Below are positions 1 through 9,265 of a stretch of 64,000 bases of DNA, piece by piece. Under the pieces are notes generated by a model. That model was not told the origin of the DNA and searched no databases. It saw only the letters and a list, made by a program, of their open reading frames with translations. The position numbers were made by a program, and so were the translations under genes. The first letter of the stretch is position 1. The number at the start of each line of letters is the position of its first letter. Source of the stretch: JAHEJJ01 sp965212205 (lineage in GTDB: Bacteria; Bacteroidota; Bacteroidia; Flavobacteriales; Flavobacteriaceae); the NCBI GenBank assembly GCA_965212205.1, contig CBDBUX010000011.1:310001-374000 (forward strand), written 5' to 3'.

Positions 1-2
1 AT

Positions 3-602
3 TCACCCAATACGATCCTGATTGTGGTAAGCAACCCAATGGATACCATGACGTATCTGGTGCATAAGGTGACGAACCTTCCCAAGAACAGAATCATAGG
101 TATGGGTGGTGCGTTAGACAGTGCACGATTCAAATATCGTCTGGCCGAAGCACTCGGAGCTCCTATCTCAGATGTCGACGGAATGGTGGTAGGTGCACAT
201 AGTGATACCGGGATGATCCCATTAGCAAAACACGCTACCCGAAATAGCATAAAAGTTACAGAATTCCTATCTGGTGACCGCCTTCAACAAGTGGTGGAAG
301 ACACCAAGGTAGGCGGAGCAACCCTGACAAAATTACTGGGCACAAGCGCCTGGTATGCACCAGGTGCAGCCGTATCAGCCCTGGTACAAGCCATAGGCTG
401 TGACCTCCAAAAAATGTTTCCCTGCTCTGTGATGTTGGAAGGAGAATATGGCTTGGAAGACATTTGCCTGGGGGTACCTGTTGTACTCGGTAAGAATGGT
501 ATTGAACGTATTGTCGATATCGAACTTGATGATAACGAAAATGCTAAAATGCAGGAAAGTGCTGCAGCAGTGCGCAATGTAAATGCACTGTTAAATAACT
601 GA
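3..602 (+). CDS. mdh: malate dehydrogenase, C-terminal part (5' end outside window)
   Basis: NAD-dependent interconversion of malate and oxaloacetate in the TCA cycle, in the cytoplasm. The reading frame is open from base 3, so the gene starts upstream and only about 199 codons are seen; the NAD-binding Rossmann part is missing. Visible family motifs are SNPMDTMTY (the conserved Asn-Pro-x-Asp loop), GGALDSARF (substrate Arg region), GAHSDTGMIPL (catalytic His) and GTSAWYAPGAA, in the order seen in the LDH/MDH superfamily. These are typical of bacterial LDH-like malate dehydrogenase rather than lactate dehydrogenase, although the specificity loop lies outside the window. A hairpin with a short T-run follows at 649-685. 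Confidence 0.93.
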   Translation, partial: SPNTILIVVSNPMDTMTYLVHKVTNLPKNRIIGMGGALDSARFKYRLAEALGAPISDVDGMVVGAHSDTGMIPLAKHATRNSIKVTEFLSGDRLQQVVEDTKVGGATLTKLLGTSAWYAPGAAVSALVQAIGCDLQKMFPCSVMLEGEYGLEDICLGVPVVLGKNGIERIVDIELDDNENAKMQESAAAVRNVNALLNN

Positions 603-648
603 TTAGTAGTAATATAAATTTATTTCCAATCTAACCGGAGAACCGTAA

Positions 649-685
649 ACCACCTGGTGAATCGTCGATTTTGCCAGGTGGTTTT
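649..685 (+). terminator. intrinsic terminator after mdh
   Basis: A 9-bp perfect stem, ACCACCTGG at 649-657 and CCAGGTGGT at 674-682, with a 16-base loop, followed by a short T stretch at 682-685. The T-run is short, so termination may be incomplete. Confidence 0.6.
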
Positions 686-720
686 GCAGCCACAAATACC
701 GGACAAATGCTGTAAATAAA

Positions 721-751
721 TTGTCTGTTCCTAAGGGAAATGATATATTTG
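721..751 (+). promoter_or_regulatory. Bacteroidota-type promoter of secDF
   Basis: TTG at 721-723, a 20-base spacer and TATATTTG at 744-751 match the Bacteroidota sigma-A consensus (TTG about 19 bases from TAnnTTTG). Transcription would start near 758, about 30 bases before the secDF start codon. Confidence 0.6.
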
Positions 752-790
752 CACGCTATTTGCGAATACCTTCAAAAAATTTAGTAACCT

Positions 791-3745
791 ATGCAGAATA
801 AAGGACTTATAAAGCTTTTTGCTTTGTTGTTCGGTCTGGTCAGTATTTATCAACTATCCTACACCTTTATAACAAGTAAATTAGAGAAAGATGCAGAAGC
901 TTTTGCAGCAGCGTCCATCGAGGCCACAGAGGAAGACTATGTAGCGAAAAGAGAGGTAATGGAAGCCCAGTACCTGGATTCTATCGGTAAAAATCCCATA
1001 CTCGGATATACTTCCTATGAAGATGCCAAGAAAAAGGAATTGAACAAAGGACTCGATTTGAAAGGGGGGATAAATGTTACCCTGCAAATCTCGGTTAAGG
1101 ATATCCTTAAAGGACTGGCCAACAATACTAAAAACCCGGTCTTCAATAAAGCATTGGCCGATGCAGACCTTGCTTCTAAAGACAGCGATGACATTTACCT
1201 GAATTTGTTCTTCGATGCTTTCGATAATATCAAAGGCGACACCAAGCTTGCCTCTCCGGATATTTTTGCCAACAAAGGCCTGAGCGATGAGATCAATTTC
1301 CAAATGACCGATGATGAGGTAAAACCCATCATTCGCCGGAAGATCGATGAATCTGTAGTGTCTGCTTTTGAGGTGCTTCGCGAAAGGATCGACGGATTCG
1401 GGGTTACCCAGCCAAACATACAGCGTGAAGGGAGTTCAGGGCGTATTCTGGTTGAATTGCCAGGAGCCCGCGACATTGCCCGAGCACAAGACCTGCTATC
1501 CAGTACAGCCCAGCTCGAATTCTGGGAGACATATGAACCCGGAAATCAAAGTCTGATCAGCTATTTTGTAGCGGTTAACAATGAACTTAAAAATATTGTC
1601 GAGGAGCCCGAAGAAGAGGTGAAGGAAGAATCTGAAATCGATTCATTGCTTTCAGATGTGACTCAGGACTCACTCGACCTTGCCCAGGAGCGCAACCCGC
1701 TCTTCGAAAAATTACAACTCAATGGCCCTGGTTTTTCGGTGGGCATTGCTGCCATAAAAGATACAGCAGAAGTAGGTGCCTGGCTGAGGATGCCCGAAAT
1801 AAGGCGTCTTTTGCCTAACGAAGTTCAATTCACCAAATTCCTGTGGGAGCGGCCAACAAAAGACTCTGAAGTTGCTGCGCTTTATGCATTGAAATCCAAC
1901 AGGGATAACAATCCCAGGATCAGCGGTGATGTGGTTAGTGATGCACGCGATCAGTTCGATCAGTTCAACAGGCCGGCCGTGGGTATGGATATGAATGTAA
2001 AAGGGGCCAAAGAATGGGAAAAACTTACCAATGAAGCCAACCTGAATAATACAGGGATTGCCATTGTTCTTGATAATAAAGTATATACAGCGCCCGGCGT
2101 ATCTCAACCCGGAGGAATTTCTGGAGGTAGTTCCGAAATTACTGGGACTTTTACCGTAAATGAGACCAAAGATATAGCGAATGTCTTGCGGGCAGGTAAG
2201 CTACCTGCTTCGGCTGAAATAATCGATTCCTTTGTTGTAGGACCGTCATTAGGCCAGGAAGCTATCGATAGTGGATTTATGTCCTTTATCATCGCCATGG
2301 TCTTTGTGTTGATCTGGATGATATTCTACTATGGCAAGGCTGGAATATTTGCCGATATCGCACTGGTATTTAATATCGTGCTGATTTTTGGCGTCCTGTC
2401 GAGCCTCGGAGCTGTTCTTACCTTACCAGGAATTGCGGGTATCGTGCTTACCATTGGTATGTCTGTTGACGCTAACGTGCTAATCTTTGAACGTATTAAG
2501 GAAGAGATCGTAAAAGGGAAAGGAAAAGGAGAGGCTATTTCCGATGGCTTTGCCAATGCGCTGTCTTCTATTCTCGATGCCAATATCACAACCGGCCTAA
2601 CAGCATTGATCTTGCTGGTATTTGGATCAGGGCCGATCAAAGGATTTGCCACCACCTTGATCATCGGTATTCTTACCTCATTGTTTACCGCCATATTTAT
2701 CACCAGACTGCTGGTCGATTGGTATGTTTCAAAGCGAGGGAGAAGCTTGCAGTTTTCTACGAATATCACAAAGAACTTATTTAGAAACCTCGATATCAAT
2801 TTCCTGAGTAAACGAAAGATCGCTTATGTGATCTCCGGGATCCTGGTAGGTTTTGGAGTCTTTTCTTTGATTACACAGGGTCTGGATCAGGGCGTAGATT
2901 TTGTGGGAGGAAGGAATTATCAGATCCGTTTTGTGAACCCTGTTAATCCATCAGAAATCACCAATGAACTAACCGATGCGTTAGGAAGTGCCAGCGCCAA
3001 AACCTTTGGAGATGCTAATCAGATAATGGTTACCACAAAATACAAGGTAGATGTACAGGGTACCGAAGTAGACGACGAAATACTTGGGATCTTGTTTACT
3101 TCTCTTCAAAAGTACCTGCCCGATGGTACCACTTATGAAGAGTTTATCCCCGGAGGTTCAACAGGAGATATCGGCGTTTTAAAATACAGAAAAGTTGGCC
3201 CCACTATAGCCGATGATATTAAGAAGAACGCCGTTTGGGCTATTGTAGGTTCGCTGGCGGTGGTGTTTCTATATATCCTCCTGAGATTCCGTAAATGGCA
3301 GTTTTCATTGGGTGCCGTAGCCGCGGTATTCCACGATGTATTATTCGTACTTGGGATATTTTCACTTACCAGTAAGATTATGCCTTTCAGCATGGAGATC
3401 GACCAGGCATTTATCGCTGCAATACTAACCGTAATTGGTTATTCGCTTAACGATACGGTGGTCGTATTCGACCGTATTCGTGAAATGGTAGGTGAGAAAG
3501 GCTGGAAAGGAGGGCAGAACATCAATAATGCACTCAATAGTACACTCAGTCGTACACTGAATACCTCGCTGACCACCTTGGTGGTACTTTTGGCTATCTT
3601 CATTTTCGGAGGTGAGTCTTTAAGAGGATTTATGTTCGCAATGATTGTTGGTGTGATCGTGGGTACTTACTCCTCGTTGTTCATCGCGACACCTGTGATG
3701 TTCGATACTTTAAAGAAAAAAATACTCAACACGGCAACGGCATAG
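791..3745 (+). CDS. secDF: protein translocase subunit SecDF (fused SecD and SecF)
   Basis: Inner-membrane component of the Sec system that uses proton-motive force to pull secreted proteins into the periplasm. At 984 residues it is a natural SecD-SecF fusion, as is usual in Bacteroidota. Residues 7-27 form TM1. The SecD periplasmic domain starts with GLDLKGGINVTLQ near residue 90 and includes GMDMNVKGAKEW and GIAIVLDNKVYTAPG. The first RND-like membrane block carries TIGMSVDANVLIFERIKEE. The SecF half begins near residue 670 with a new TM and DQGVDFVGGRNYQIRF, and ends with a second block, TVIGYSLNDTVVVFDRIRE. The large insertion between SecD P1 motifs (acidic, EEPEEEVKEE) is common in the phylum. 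It has its own promoter (721-751) and terminator (3767-3799). Confidence 0.97.
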   Translation: MQNKGLIKLFALLFGLVSIYQLSYTFITSKLEKDAEAFAAASIEATEEDYVAKREVMEAQYLDSIGKNPILGYTSYEDAKKKELNKGLDLKGGINVTLQISVKDILKGLANNTKNPVFNKALADADLASKDSDDIYLNLFFDAFDNIKGDTKLASPDIFANKGLSDEINFQMTDDEVKPIIRRKIDESVVSAFEVLRERIDGFGVTQPNIQREGSSGRILVELPGARDIARAQDLLSSTAQLEFWETYEPGNQSLISYFVAVNNELKNIVEEPEEEVKEESEIDSLLSDVTQDSLDLAQERNPLFEKLQLNGPGFSVGIAAIKDTAEVGAWLRMPEIRRLLPNEVQFTKFLWERPTKDSEVAALYALKSNRDNNPRISGDVVSDARDQFDQFNRPAVGMDMNVKGAKEWEKLTNEANLNNTGIAIVLDNKVYTAPGVSQPGGISGGSSEITGTFTVNETKDIANVLRAGKLPASAEIIDSFVVGPSLGQEAIDSGFMSFIIAMVFVLIWMIFYYGKAGIFADIALVFNIVLIFGVLSSLGAVLTLPGIAGIVLTIGMSVDANVLIFERIKEEIVKGKGKGEAISDGFANALSSILDANITTGLTALILLVFGSGPIKGFATTLIIGILTSLFTAIFITRLLVDWYVSKRGRSLQFSTNITKNLFRNLDINFLSKRKIAYVISGILVGFGVFSLITQGLDQGVDFVGGRNYQIRFVNPVNPSEITNELTDALGSASAKTFGDANQIMVTTKYKVDVQGTEVDDEILGILFTSLQKYLPDGTTYEEFIPGGSTGDIGVLKYRKVGPTIADDIKKNAVWAIVGSLAVVFLYILLRFRKWQFSLGAVAAVFHDVLFVLGIFSLTSKIMPFSMEIDQAFIAAILTVIGYSLNDTVVVFDRIREMVGEKGWKGGQNINNALNSTLSRTLNTSLTTLVVLLAIFIFGGESLRGFMFAMIVGVIVGTYSSLFIATPVMFDTLKKKILNTATA

Positions 3746-3766
3746 GTTGATATTCTAAGAATCATT

Positions 3767-3799
3767 ACCGCCTGTGATCATCTCAGGCGGTTTTTTTTT
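3767..3799 (+). terminator. intrinsic terminator after secDF
   Basis: ACCGCCTG (3767-3774) pairs with CAGGCGGT (3784-3791) around a 9-base loop, directly followed by a run of nine T (3791-3799). Confidence 0.85.
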
Positions 3800-3830
3800 G
3801 TGGTTTAGATCGATTGTTTGATGGCCGAAA

Positions 3831-5114
3831 CTATTTTCGGATCAGCTTGCCGGTGGAGCCCGTGGTAGCCATGCTGAGCTGAAATATATTTTTGGCTTTC
3901 AACCCAGGTTCCTTTCGGTGCGATACAAAAATCAAGGTAGTTCTACTTTCCCGGGCCATCTTATTTACAAGCGATATTATCAATTCACTACTGGCGTCAT
4001 CGAGCCCGGCGGTGGGTTCATCCAGGATTACCAGTAGTGGATGTTTGATCATGGCCCGTACACACATAATCAGGCGTTGCTGACCAGTACTAAGTTTGTG
4101 AAAATAATCGTTTTTAAGGTGGGACATTCCCAGCAGTTCTAGCCACGCCGCCGCCAGGCGTTTCTGACCTTCGCTAGGCACAATATATAGCCCAATGGAG
4201 TCTGTGATGCCCGAAATAAGCATATTTTCAAGGCTGTGATATCCGCGAAAACGATCGATCATGGCCGGGGTAAAATACCCGATATTCTTTTTTATATCCC
4301 AGATGCTTTCCCCGCTGCCTTTTTTTTGGCCGAACAAATACAAATCCTGGCCATATCCTTTGGGGTTATCTCCCGTAATCATAGACAATATTGTGGTCTT
4401 CCCACTGCCGTTTTTGCCCGATAATTCCCAGAATTCACCGGGTTTTATATCCCATGTGATCTGATGAAGAATTGGTTTCTCTCCATAGCTGACATCGACA
4501 TTCTTAAGCCGTATAAGATATTCTTTGTCATAAGTGATCGTTTCGGGTGGCGCCGGAATTCTTGCATCAGAGGTAGCATGGAATGCAGTCATAAAATCAC
4601 CGAGATTATCTAAGGAAGCTACCCATTTTACCTGGTCGGTCAGAAGTATGCCTATCGGATCGATGAAGGACAAAAAATCTGCCGACCTGCTGGTAAGTTG
4701 TATTATATGGGTATGATCCGATAGCTCGAACAGCATTTGCCTGAACTCTTGCTGGGTTTCACGATCCAGGTGGTCAAAAGGATTATCAAGGATCAAAAAA
4801 TCTGGCCCTTGTCGCATCAGGTAACGAAAAAGTGCTTTTTTTCGCTCTCCGCTCGAAAAGGATTGTAAACTTTGATCGGTATGTGAGGTCAGCAATTTTA
4901 TATCGTGCCTCACTTCTTCCTCGATTAGCTTGTCGAGCTCCAGTTTTGAGAACAAAGCACCCTTTTTGCCCTGAAGGACTTCGAAGCCCAAAGGTTTCTC
5001 CCGATGAGGGGATATCAAATCTCGGATAAGCGATTTCCTATCAGACTGGTTGGTGACCAATATACCCCAATGTTCCCTGGTGGAATTCCTCATATTACTC
5101 CGATGATTCAACAA
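3831..5114 (-). CDS. tandem ABC ATPase (ModF/PhrA-like), N-terminal domain degenerate
   Basis: A soluble protein of 427 residues with two ABC ATPase modules and no membrane segment, like the ModF/PhrA group of ATP-binding proteins. The second module is complete: Walker A GKNGSGKTT (about residue 235), signature LSTGQQRLI and Walker B LLVILDEPTAGLDD with a downstream switch His (FVSHRKE). The first module keeps the signature FSSGERKKALF and Walker B FLILDNPFDHLD, but the position expected for the P-loop reads VTNQSDRKSLI and has no Gly-Lys-Ser/Thr. It is therefore probably unable to bind ATP in the usual way. An alternative start 7 codons in (MRNSTREH) is possible. No transporter permease is adjacent, so the partner and role are unknown. 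Confidence 0.75.
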   Translation of the reverse strand: MLNHRSNMRNSTREHWGILVTNQSDRKSLIRDLISPHREKPLGFEVLQGKKGALFSKLELDKLIEEEVRHDIKLLTSHTDQSLQSFSSGERKKALFRYLMRQGPDFLILDNPFDHLDRETQQEFRQMLFELSDHTHIIQLTSRSADFLSFIDPIGILLTDQVKWVASLDNLGDFMTAFHATSDARIPAPPETITYDKEYLIRLKNVDVSYGEKPILHQITWDIKPGEFWELSGKNGSGKTTILSMITGDNPKGYGQDLYLFGQKKGSGESIWDIKKNIGYFTPAMIDRFRGYHSLENMLISGITDSIGLYIVPSEGQKRLAAAWLELLGMSHLKNDYFHKLSTGQQRLIMCVRAMIKHPLLVILDEPTAGLDDASSELIISLVNKMARESRTTLIFVSHRKEPGLKAKNIFQLSMATTGSTGKLIRK

Positions 5115-5169
5115 GGCTAAATACCGATAAATTCATTGGCCCCCTGCGAATGGAAAGATAGTACTAATC

Positions 5170-7677
5170 TCAGAAATAGAATCTGAAAACGGCATTCGGG
5201 GTAATCCCCAGGGAGGTTTCGGTAATTTGTTCTGCTTCGCCTTCAGGTGTCGTTCTGTAAAATATATTGATAGGATTAACACGATCCAGGAGATTCCAGA
5301 CAGAGAGTCCTACCTGACCCTTGCTTTGCTGGCCCAGTGAAAATTCATACAAACCCGAAAGGTCTACCCGTAGATAATCTTCTAATCGTGCATTGTTGGC
5401 ATTGAGATAATTGATCTGATCATCAACCACAGGTTGTATCGGGTCTGGTGTGGTATAGGGTTTCCCCGTCCTCCAGTTTATACCCGCCGATAACCCCAGT
5501 GCTCCTGTATTATAGGCAACCCCGGCGGTTAAGGCATGGGTGATATCGAAATTACTCGGAAATTGCATATCCGGAAGAGCGTCAAATTTGTAATCGCTTT
5601 GCAGATAACTATAGCTCAGCCAGGTATTGAGTCTGCTGATCTGTTTCCGGACCAAAAAATCGATTCCTTTTGAGTGATAATTGCCTGATGTCCTGACGAA
5701 TTCATATTGATTTTGAAACCCCTGGCTTTGGGTGGTAATTCCATTTACGTCCTTGTAGTAGCCTACTGCATTGATCAGCCATCCATCTTTCGAATAACTC
5801 AACCCGGCCGATCCCTGCCTGCTTTCAATTACCGGAATCTCGGAATTGTTCGATAGTTGCCATCTCCTTTTCTCAATACCTAAAAAGTCATTTTGAAAAT
5901 TGATAACCTGAGAAGTGTTTTGGTGTTTGAATTCACCAAGTATCTCTAAGTGTAGTCCCCTGGCCAAGCGCTGGCTATAGCTGATTCTTGGTTCCAGGAT
6001 AGATTTGCCAAATTTGTCCATATAATTATAGCGCAAACCGAGATTTAGACGGCGGCTTCGATTGGCCGATCTCAGGTCAATTCCGCTGAAAAGTGCATGA
6101 ATACGGAGAACCTCGCCCACTAGGTTCCTGAAAATAGGATTGTCAACGTCGTCCAGGTTCGAAACCTTTGTTTCAATAAATTGATAACCGTTGCTCCAAT
6201 AGAGATTTTCGTTTATCTGATAGCGAGTGTTAACCAATATTCCTGTCTCAGACACTGTATTTTCCTGCAGGAACCTCTGATCGTTCAGGATATTGGCATT
6301 AATGGCCTTTAACTTATAATCGGTATTGTACACCTGGATTTGGCTACTGAATGTTTTACTCCATTGTCTTTCGTATCGTATCCCGCCAGCTATACTGTTC
6401 TGTTCTATATTGCTTTGACGTGTCTGGGGTTCTCCTTCGAAAAGCGCATTCTCATCGAAACCGAGATTATTATTGGTAAGTATAAAATTTAGTTGGATCT
6501 TATCTTTATCCGACGGGGAATAAAGCCATCTTAAAGAGGTATCATAAAAGTCGAAATTGATATCCGAATTTACCACCTGATCGATATTGGAATCTATTTC
6601 GGTCTCCTGAGATATTCTTTTAAAATATTCGGAGTAGGTTGGCGTCTCCCAAAGATCACTAATCGATTTACGCGCGGAGACCTGTACAGAAGATCTGTTG
6701 CCAAGCGGGATATCGGCAAAACCATTGACATCTATAAAATTGACACCCAGGTTACCCCGTGCCGAGGAATTGATCTCCTTTTCGGTTTCCATAATAATAC
6801 TACCCGAAACACCATCTGTAAGGGTTATAGGCGAACCATTTTTTTGAAGTGTAACCTGTTGAGTGATCTGGGGATTATACATGGAGATCAATCCAAAAAA
6901 ATGGCCAGATTGATACATTTTTATTCCATCCCATAAGATCAGGTTCTGGTCGTGACTACCGCCTCTGATGTTGATATTCGATACGGTCTCATTGATGCTC
7001 TGAATCCCGGGAAAGGCCTGTACAGATTGTAGCACATCGTTTTCAATTAGGCCCGGCAGAATAGTAAAGTGGTTAAAATTTATACGGTAAGCTCCGTTGT
7101 CGAGCTTGTCTATACCACGAACAAGATAATCGTAGAGAACCACTTCGGCCAGTTGTTGCTGTTGTGGTACTAGGAATATTTCGGCACATAGATCCTGTTT
7201 AAAAAAAGCCGGTTCACGAAGCAACGATTTATATCCAACATGACGTATTTCAACCAATACTCCTTTACGGATGGCCTTGAGCTCAAAATACCCTTCTGCG
7301 TTGCTGACCGTAGAACTGTTATCGGTACTAACTGTGGCATAAACAAGAGGCTCCCGTGTATCTTTATCGCGCAAATATCCACAAAGGGTGAGCCTTCTCC
7401 TTAGTACGGTGAAAATATTGCTCGAAAGTTGCTCGAAATCAAGGCCAGCCTCTTTGCTGATGTAGTTCAGACTTTGCCCCAGCTTCCAATCCGGCTTTGG
7501 CGGAGTCAACTCAATGTCCTCTAGTTCTGAACTGGCATAATTAAACTGTATATCATGAGCGGTTTCGAGCTTTGCTAGGATCGACACCAAAGACCGTGTG
7601 CCATCCTGGGCGCTTATGCTGCTCCCAGACAGGAGAATAAAGAAAAAACATATAAGCAGACGGGTTTTACTTTTCAC
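5170..7677 (-). CDS. TonB-dependent outer-membrane receptor with STN signalling domain (FecA-type)
   Basis: Outer-membrane active transporter of 835 residues. It has a signal peptide (residues 1-23, ending SISA before QDG), then a secretin/TonB short N-terminal (STN) domain at about 25-95, a carboxypeptidase-regulatory-like domain at about 97-170 (GYLRDKDTREPLVYATV...AEGYFELKAI), a plug around 205-310 (VQAFPGIQSINETVSNINIRGG) and a 22-strand type barrel ending in Phe (NAVFRFYF). The STN domain and the FecR and sigma genes directly upstream fit the FecA-FecR-FecI surface-signalling design, in which ligand binding outside turns on the sigma factor. No SusD-like partner is present. The substrate cannot be read from the sequence; an iron-chelate or another scarce ligand is possible. 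Its start overlaps the fecR stop by 11 bases, so the two are translationally coupled. Confidence 0.88.
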   Translation of the reverse strand: MKSKTRLLICFFFILLSGSSISAQDGTRSLVSILAKLETAHDIQFNYASSELEDIELTPPKPDWKLGQSLNYISKEAGLDFEQLSSNIFTVLRRRLTLCGYLRDKDTREPLVYATVSTDNSSTVSNAEGYFELKAIRKGVLVEIRHVGYKSLLREPAFFKQDLCAEIFLVPQQQQLAEVVLYDYLVRGIDKLDNGAYRINFNHFTILPGLIENDVLQSVQAFPGIQSINETVSNINIRGGSHDQNLILWDGIKMYQSGHFFGLISMYNPQITQQVTLQKNGSPITLTDGVSGSIIMETEKEINSSARGNLGVNFIDVNGFADIPLGNRSSVQVSARKSISDLWETPTYSEYFKRISQETEIDSNIDQVVNSDINFDFYDTSLRWLYSPSDKDKIQLNFILTNNNLGFDENALFEGEPQTRQSNIEQNSIAGGIRYERQWSKTFSSQIQVYNTDYKLKAINANILNDQRFLQENTVSETGILVNTRYQINENLYWSNGYQFIETKVSNLDDVDNPIFRNLVGEVLRIHALFSGIDLRSANRSRRLNLGLRYNYMDKFGKSILEPRISYSQRLARGLHLEILGEFKHQNTSQVINFQNDFLGIEKRRWQLSNNSEIPVIESRQGSAGLSYSKDGWLINAVGYYKDVNGITTQSQGFQNQYEFVRTSGNYHSKGIDFLVRKQISRLNTWLSYSYLQSDYKFDALPDMQFPSNFDITHALTAGVAYNTGALGLSAGINWRTGKPYTTPDPIQPVVDDQINYLNANNARLEDYLRVDLSGLYEFSLGQQSKGQVGLSVWNLLDRVNPINIFYRTTPEGEAEQITETSLGITPNAVFRFYF

Positions 7678-8578
7678 TTGGAAAAATGATCACATGGTCG
7701 GTTGATTGGATACTGAATTCAAGATCGAAGGGTCGGGTAATCGCTTGCAATGCCGCATTAAGATCGCCATGAACAAACCCACCGGTGAAAAGGCTGCTGG
7801 CCCTATCACCATTAATCTCCACCTTTATATCGTACTGCCGTTCCAATTCCTCGATGACCAGCCTCAGGGGAACACGATTAAAGCTACTGCTATCTTCCAT
7901 CCATCCCGGCTGGCTTCGTTCGTTCCTTAGTACTTCCATTCGGTTACCTAACAATTGAAAATGGTCGCCTGCGGTCAGCGTATTATTATAGGCGGCGGTG
8001 ATCACCTGAACCGAGCCTTCAAAACAGTATACCTCGAAATGGCCGGCTCGCTGCCTGACATTGAATTCTGTACCTAAAACGGTAATAGTACCGGTGGAGG
8101 TCACCACCTGGAATGAGCTTCCTTTTTTTACATCAAAAAAGGCTTCGCCCTTTAATTCTATCCTCCGCTCATCTGCCCACCGATCTTTGTCGTAACTTAT
8201 TTCTGAAGCGGCATTCAGCACAACAGCCGAAGCATCGGGGAGTTCAATCTGCATATTTTCTCCACCTATAGTCTCAAACCGGACTATTCCATCACTGAAC
8301 AGGAGATAAAACAAACCAATACCTACAAGCAATACAGCAGCTATCCTTAGTAGTGGTTTAGACCAGCTTCCTCCTCGCGGCATTTTCTCTTTGGCCTCTA
8401 TTTTAGACTTAAGGCTGTTGAAATTATCGACAGTAGAAAATTCGGACGCCTTGAACATCCTGGCATGTTCCAAAATTGCCATCAGCTCATCATAGTCTTT
8501 CCGCTTGCGGAAAGTTTCCATTTCCGAATCCGTCAGGCCTTCGTTTAACCATTTATCGATAAGGTAGTCCTTCTTCAT
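7667..8578 (-). CDS. FecR-family anti-sigma factor / sigma regulator
   Basis: A 303-residue single-pass inner-membrane regulator. The cytosolic N-terminal region (1-80) would hold the ECF sigma factor. A TM segment at about residues 82-100 (LLRIAAVLLVGIGLFYLLF) is followed by a periplasmic FecR domain (about 105-205: IQLPDASAVVLNAASEISY-type core and LTAGDHFQLL). It ends in a DUF4974-like domain (about 230-300: FNRVPLRLVIEELERQYDIKVEI) that would contact the STN domain of the receptor. It lies between the sigma gene (48 bases upstream) and the receptor (11-base overlap). In this family FecR often both inhibits the sigma factor and is needed to activate it. Confidence 0.9.
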   Translation of the reverse strand: MKKDYLIDKWLNEGLTDSEMETFRKRKDYDELMAILEHARMFKASEFSTVDNFNSLKSKIEAKEKMPRGGSWSKPLLRIAAVLLVGIGLFYLLFSDGIVRFETIGGENMQIELPDASAVVLNAASEISYDKDRWADERRIELKGEAFFDVKKGSSFQVVTSTGTITVLGTEFNVRQRAGHFEVYCFEGSVQVITAAYNNTLTAGDHFQLLGNRMEVLRNERSQPGWMEDSSSFNRVPLRLVIEELERQYDIKVEINGDRASSLFTGGFVHGDLNAALQAITRPFDLEFSIQSTDHVIIFPSEK

Positions 8579-8626
8579 AATGCTTACTTCTTATCTTAAT
8601 AACAACTCAATCCTGGTTTTTCCTGA

Positions 8627-9151
8627 TTATTTTAGTTTAAATCCTTCTAAACCCTCTTTTAATGCGTTAAATGCACTGTATATCCGATATTCTACCACCT
8701 TTCGGGTTACCCCGAGCATCGTGGCAATTTCCTCGTGTTTTTTCCCCTCTACCTTATTGAGCAAGAAAGCAACCCGCTGTTCCTCTGTTAAGCTCCCCAG
8801 GACTGCCTGGTACTTTTTCAGGTATTCATCTTTTTCCATAAGGAATTCCGGGTTCTCCGAAGTATATGATTTGGGTTTATGTTGTTGATACCTGAGCACC
8901 ACCTTCTGATGTTTGATCTCGTTCAGCATCAAATTATTTGCAACCTTATAGAGGAAAGCACGGGCAGAGTCGAACTTTATTTTTTTGCAATTCTCCCACA
9001 GCTTAATAAAAGCTTCCTGAGCCTTATCGTTAGAATTCAGATTTTGTCCGTATTTATAGTAGAGATAATTGTGCAGCTCCGGGGCATATTTTTCATACAC
9101 TGCCGAAAATACCATTTGATCGCATATGTCCTGGTGCAGGTCTTTTTTCAA
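8627..9151 (-). CDS. ECF RNA polymerase sigma factor (FecI-like)
   Basis: A 174-residue sigma-70 family ECF factor that would direct RNA polymerase to the receptor operon. Region 2 is visible as KAQEAFIKLWENCKKI and ARAFLYKVANNLMLNEIKHQ (about 40-85). Region 4 is the helix-turn-helix TEEQRVAFLLNKVEGKKHEE through MLGVTRKVVEYRI (about 115-160). It is the first gene of the sigma, FecR, receptor set. The divergent lipoprotein gene starts 114 bases away, and the shared gap holds two copies of TTTCAGGA exactly 10 bases apart (9201 and 9211). Confidence 0.92.
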   Translation of the reverse strand: MKKDLHQDICDQMVFSAVYEKYAPELHNYLYYKYGQNLNSNDKAQEAFIKLWENCKKIKFDSARAFLYKVANNLMLNEIKHQKVVLRYQQHKPKSYTSENPEFLMEKDEYLKKYQAVLGSLTEEQRVAFLLNKVEGKKHEEIATMLGVTRKVVEYRIYSAFNALKEGLEGFKLK

Positions 9152-9200
9152 GCCAGACGGAAAGATTTAATTAAAGGTATAAAATTTATATTTCAAAAAA

Positions 9201-9218
9201 TTTCAGGAATTTTCAGGA
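9201..9218. repeat. 10-bp-spaced direct repeat between the sigma gene and the acidic lipoprotein
   Basis: TTTCAGGA occurs at 9201-9208 and again at 9211-9218, one helical turn apart, in the 114-base region between two divergent genes. It could be an operator or part of an alternative-sigma promoter; nothing in the sequence decides this. Confidence 0.4.
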
Positions 9219-9265
9219 CAAAGTTGTTTTAGTATTAAAACGATAAACTACTTAATTGAAATCTT

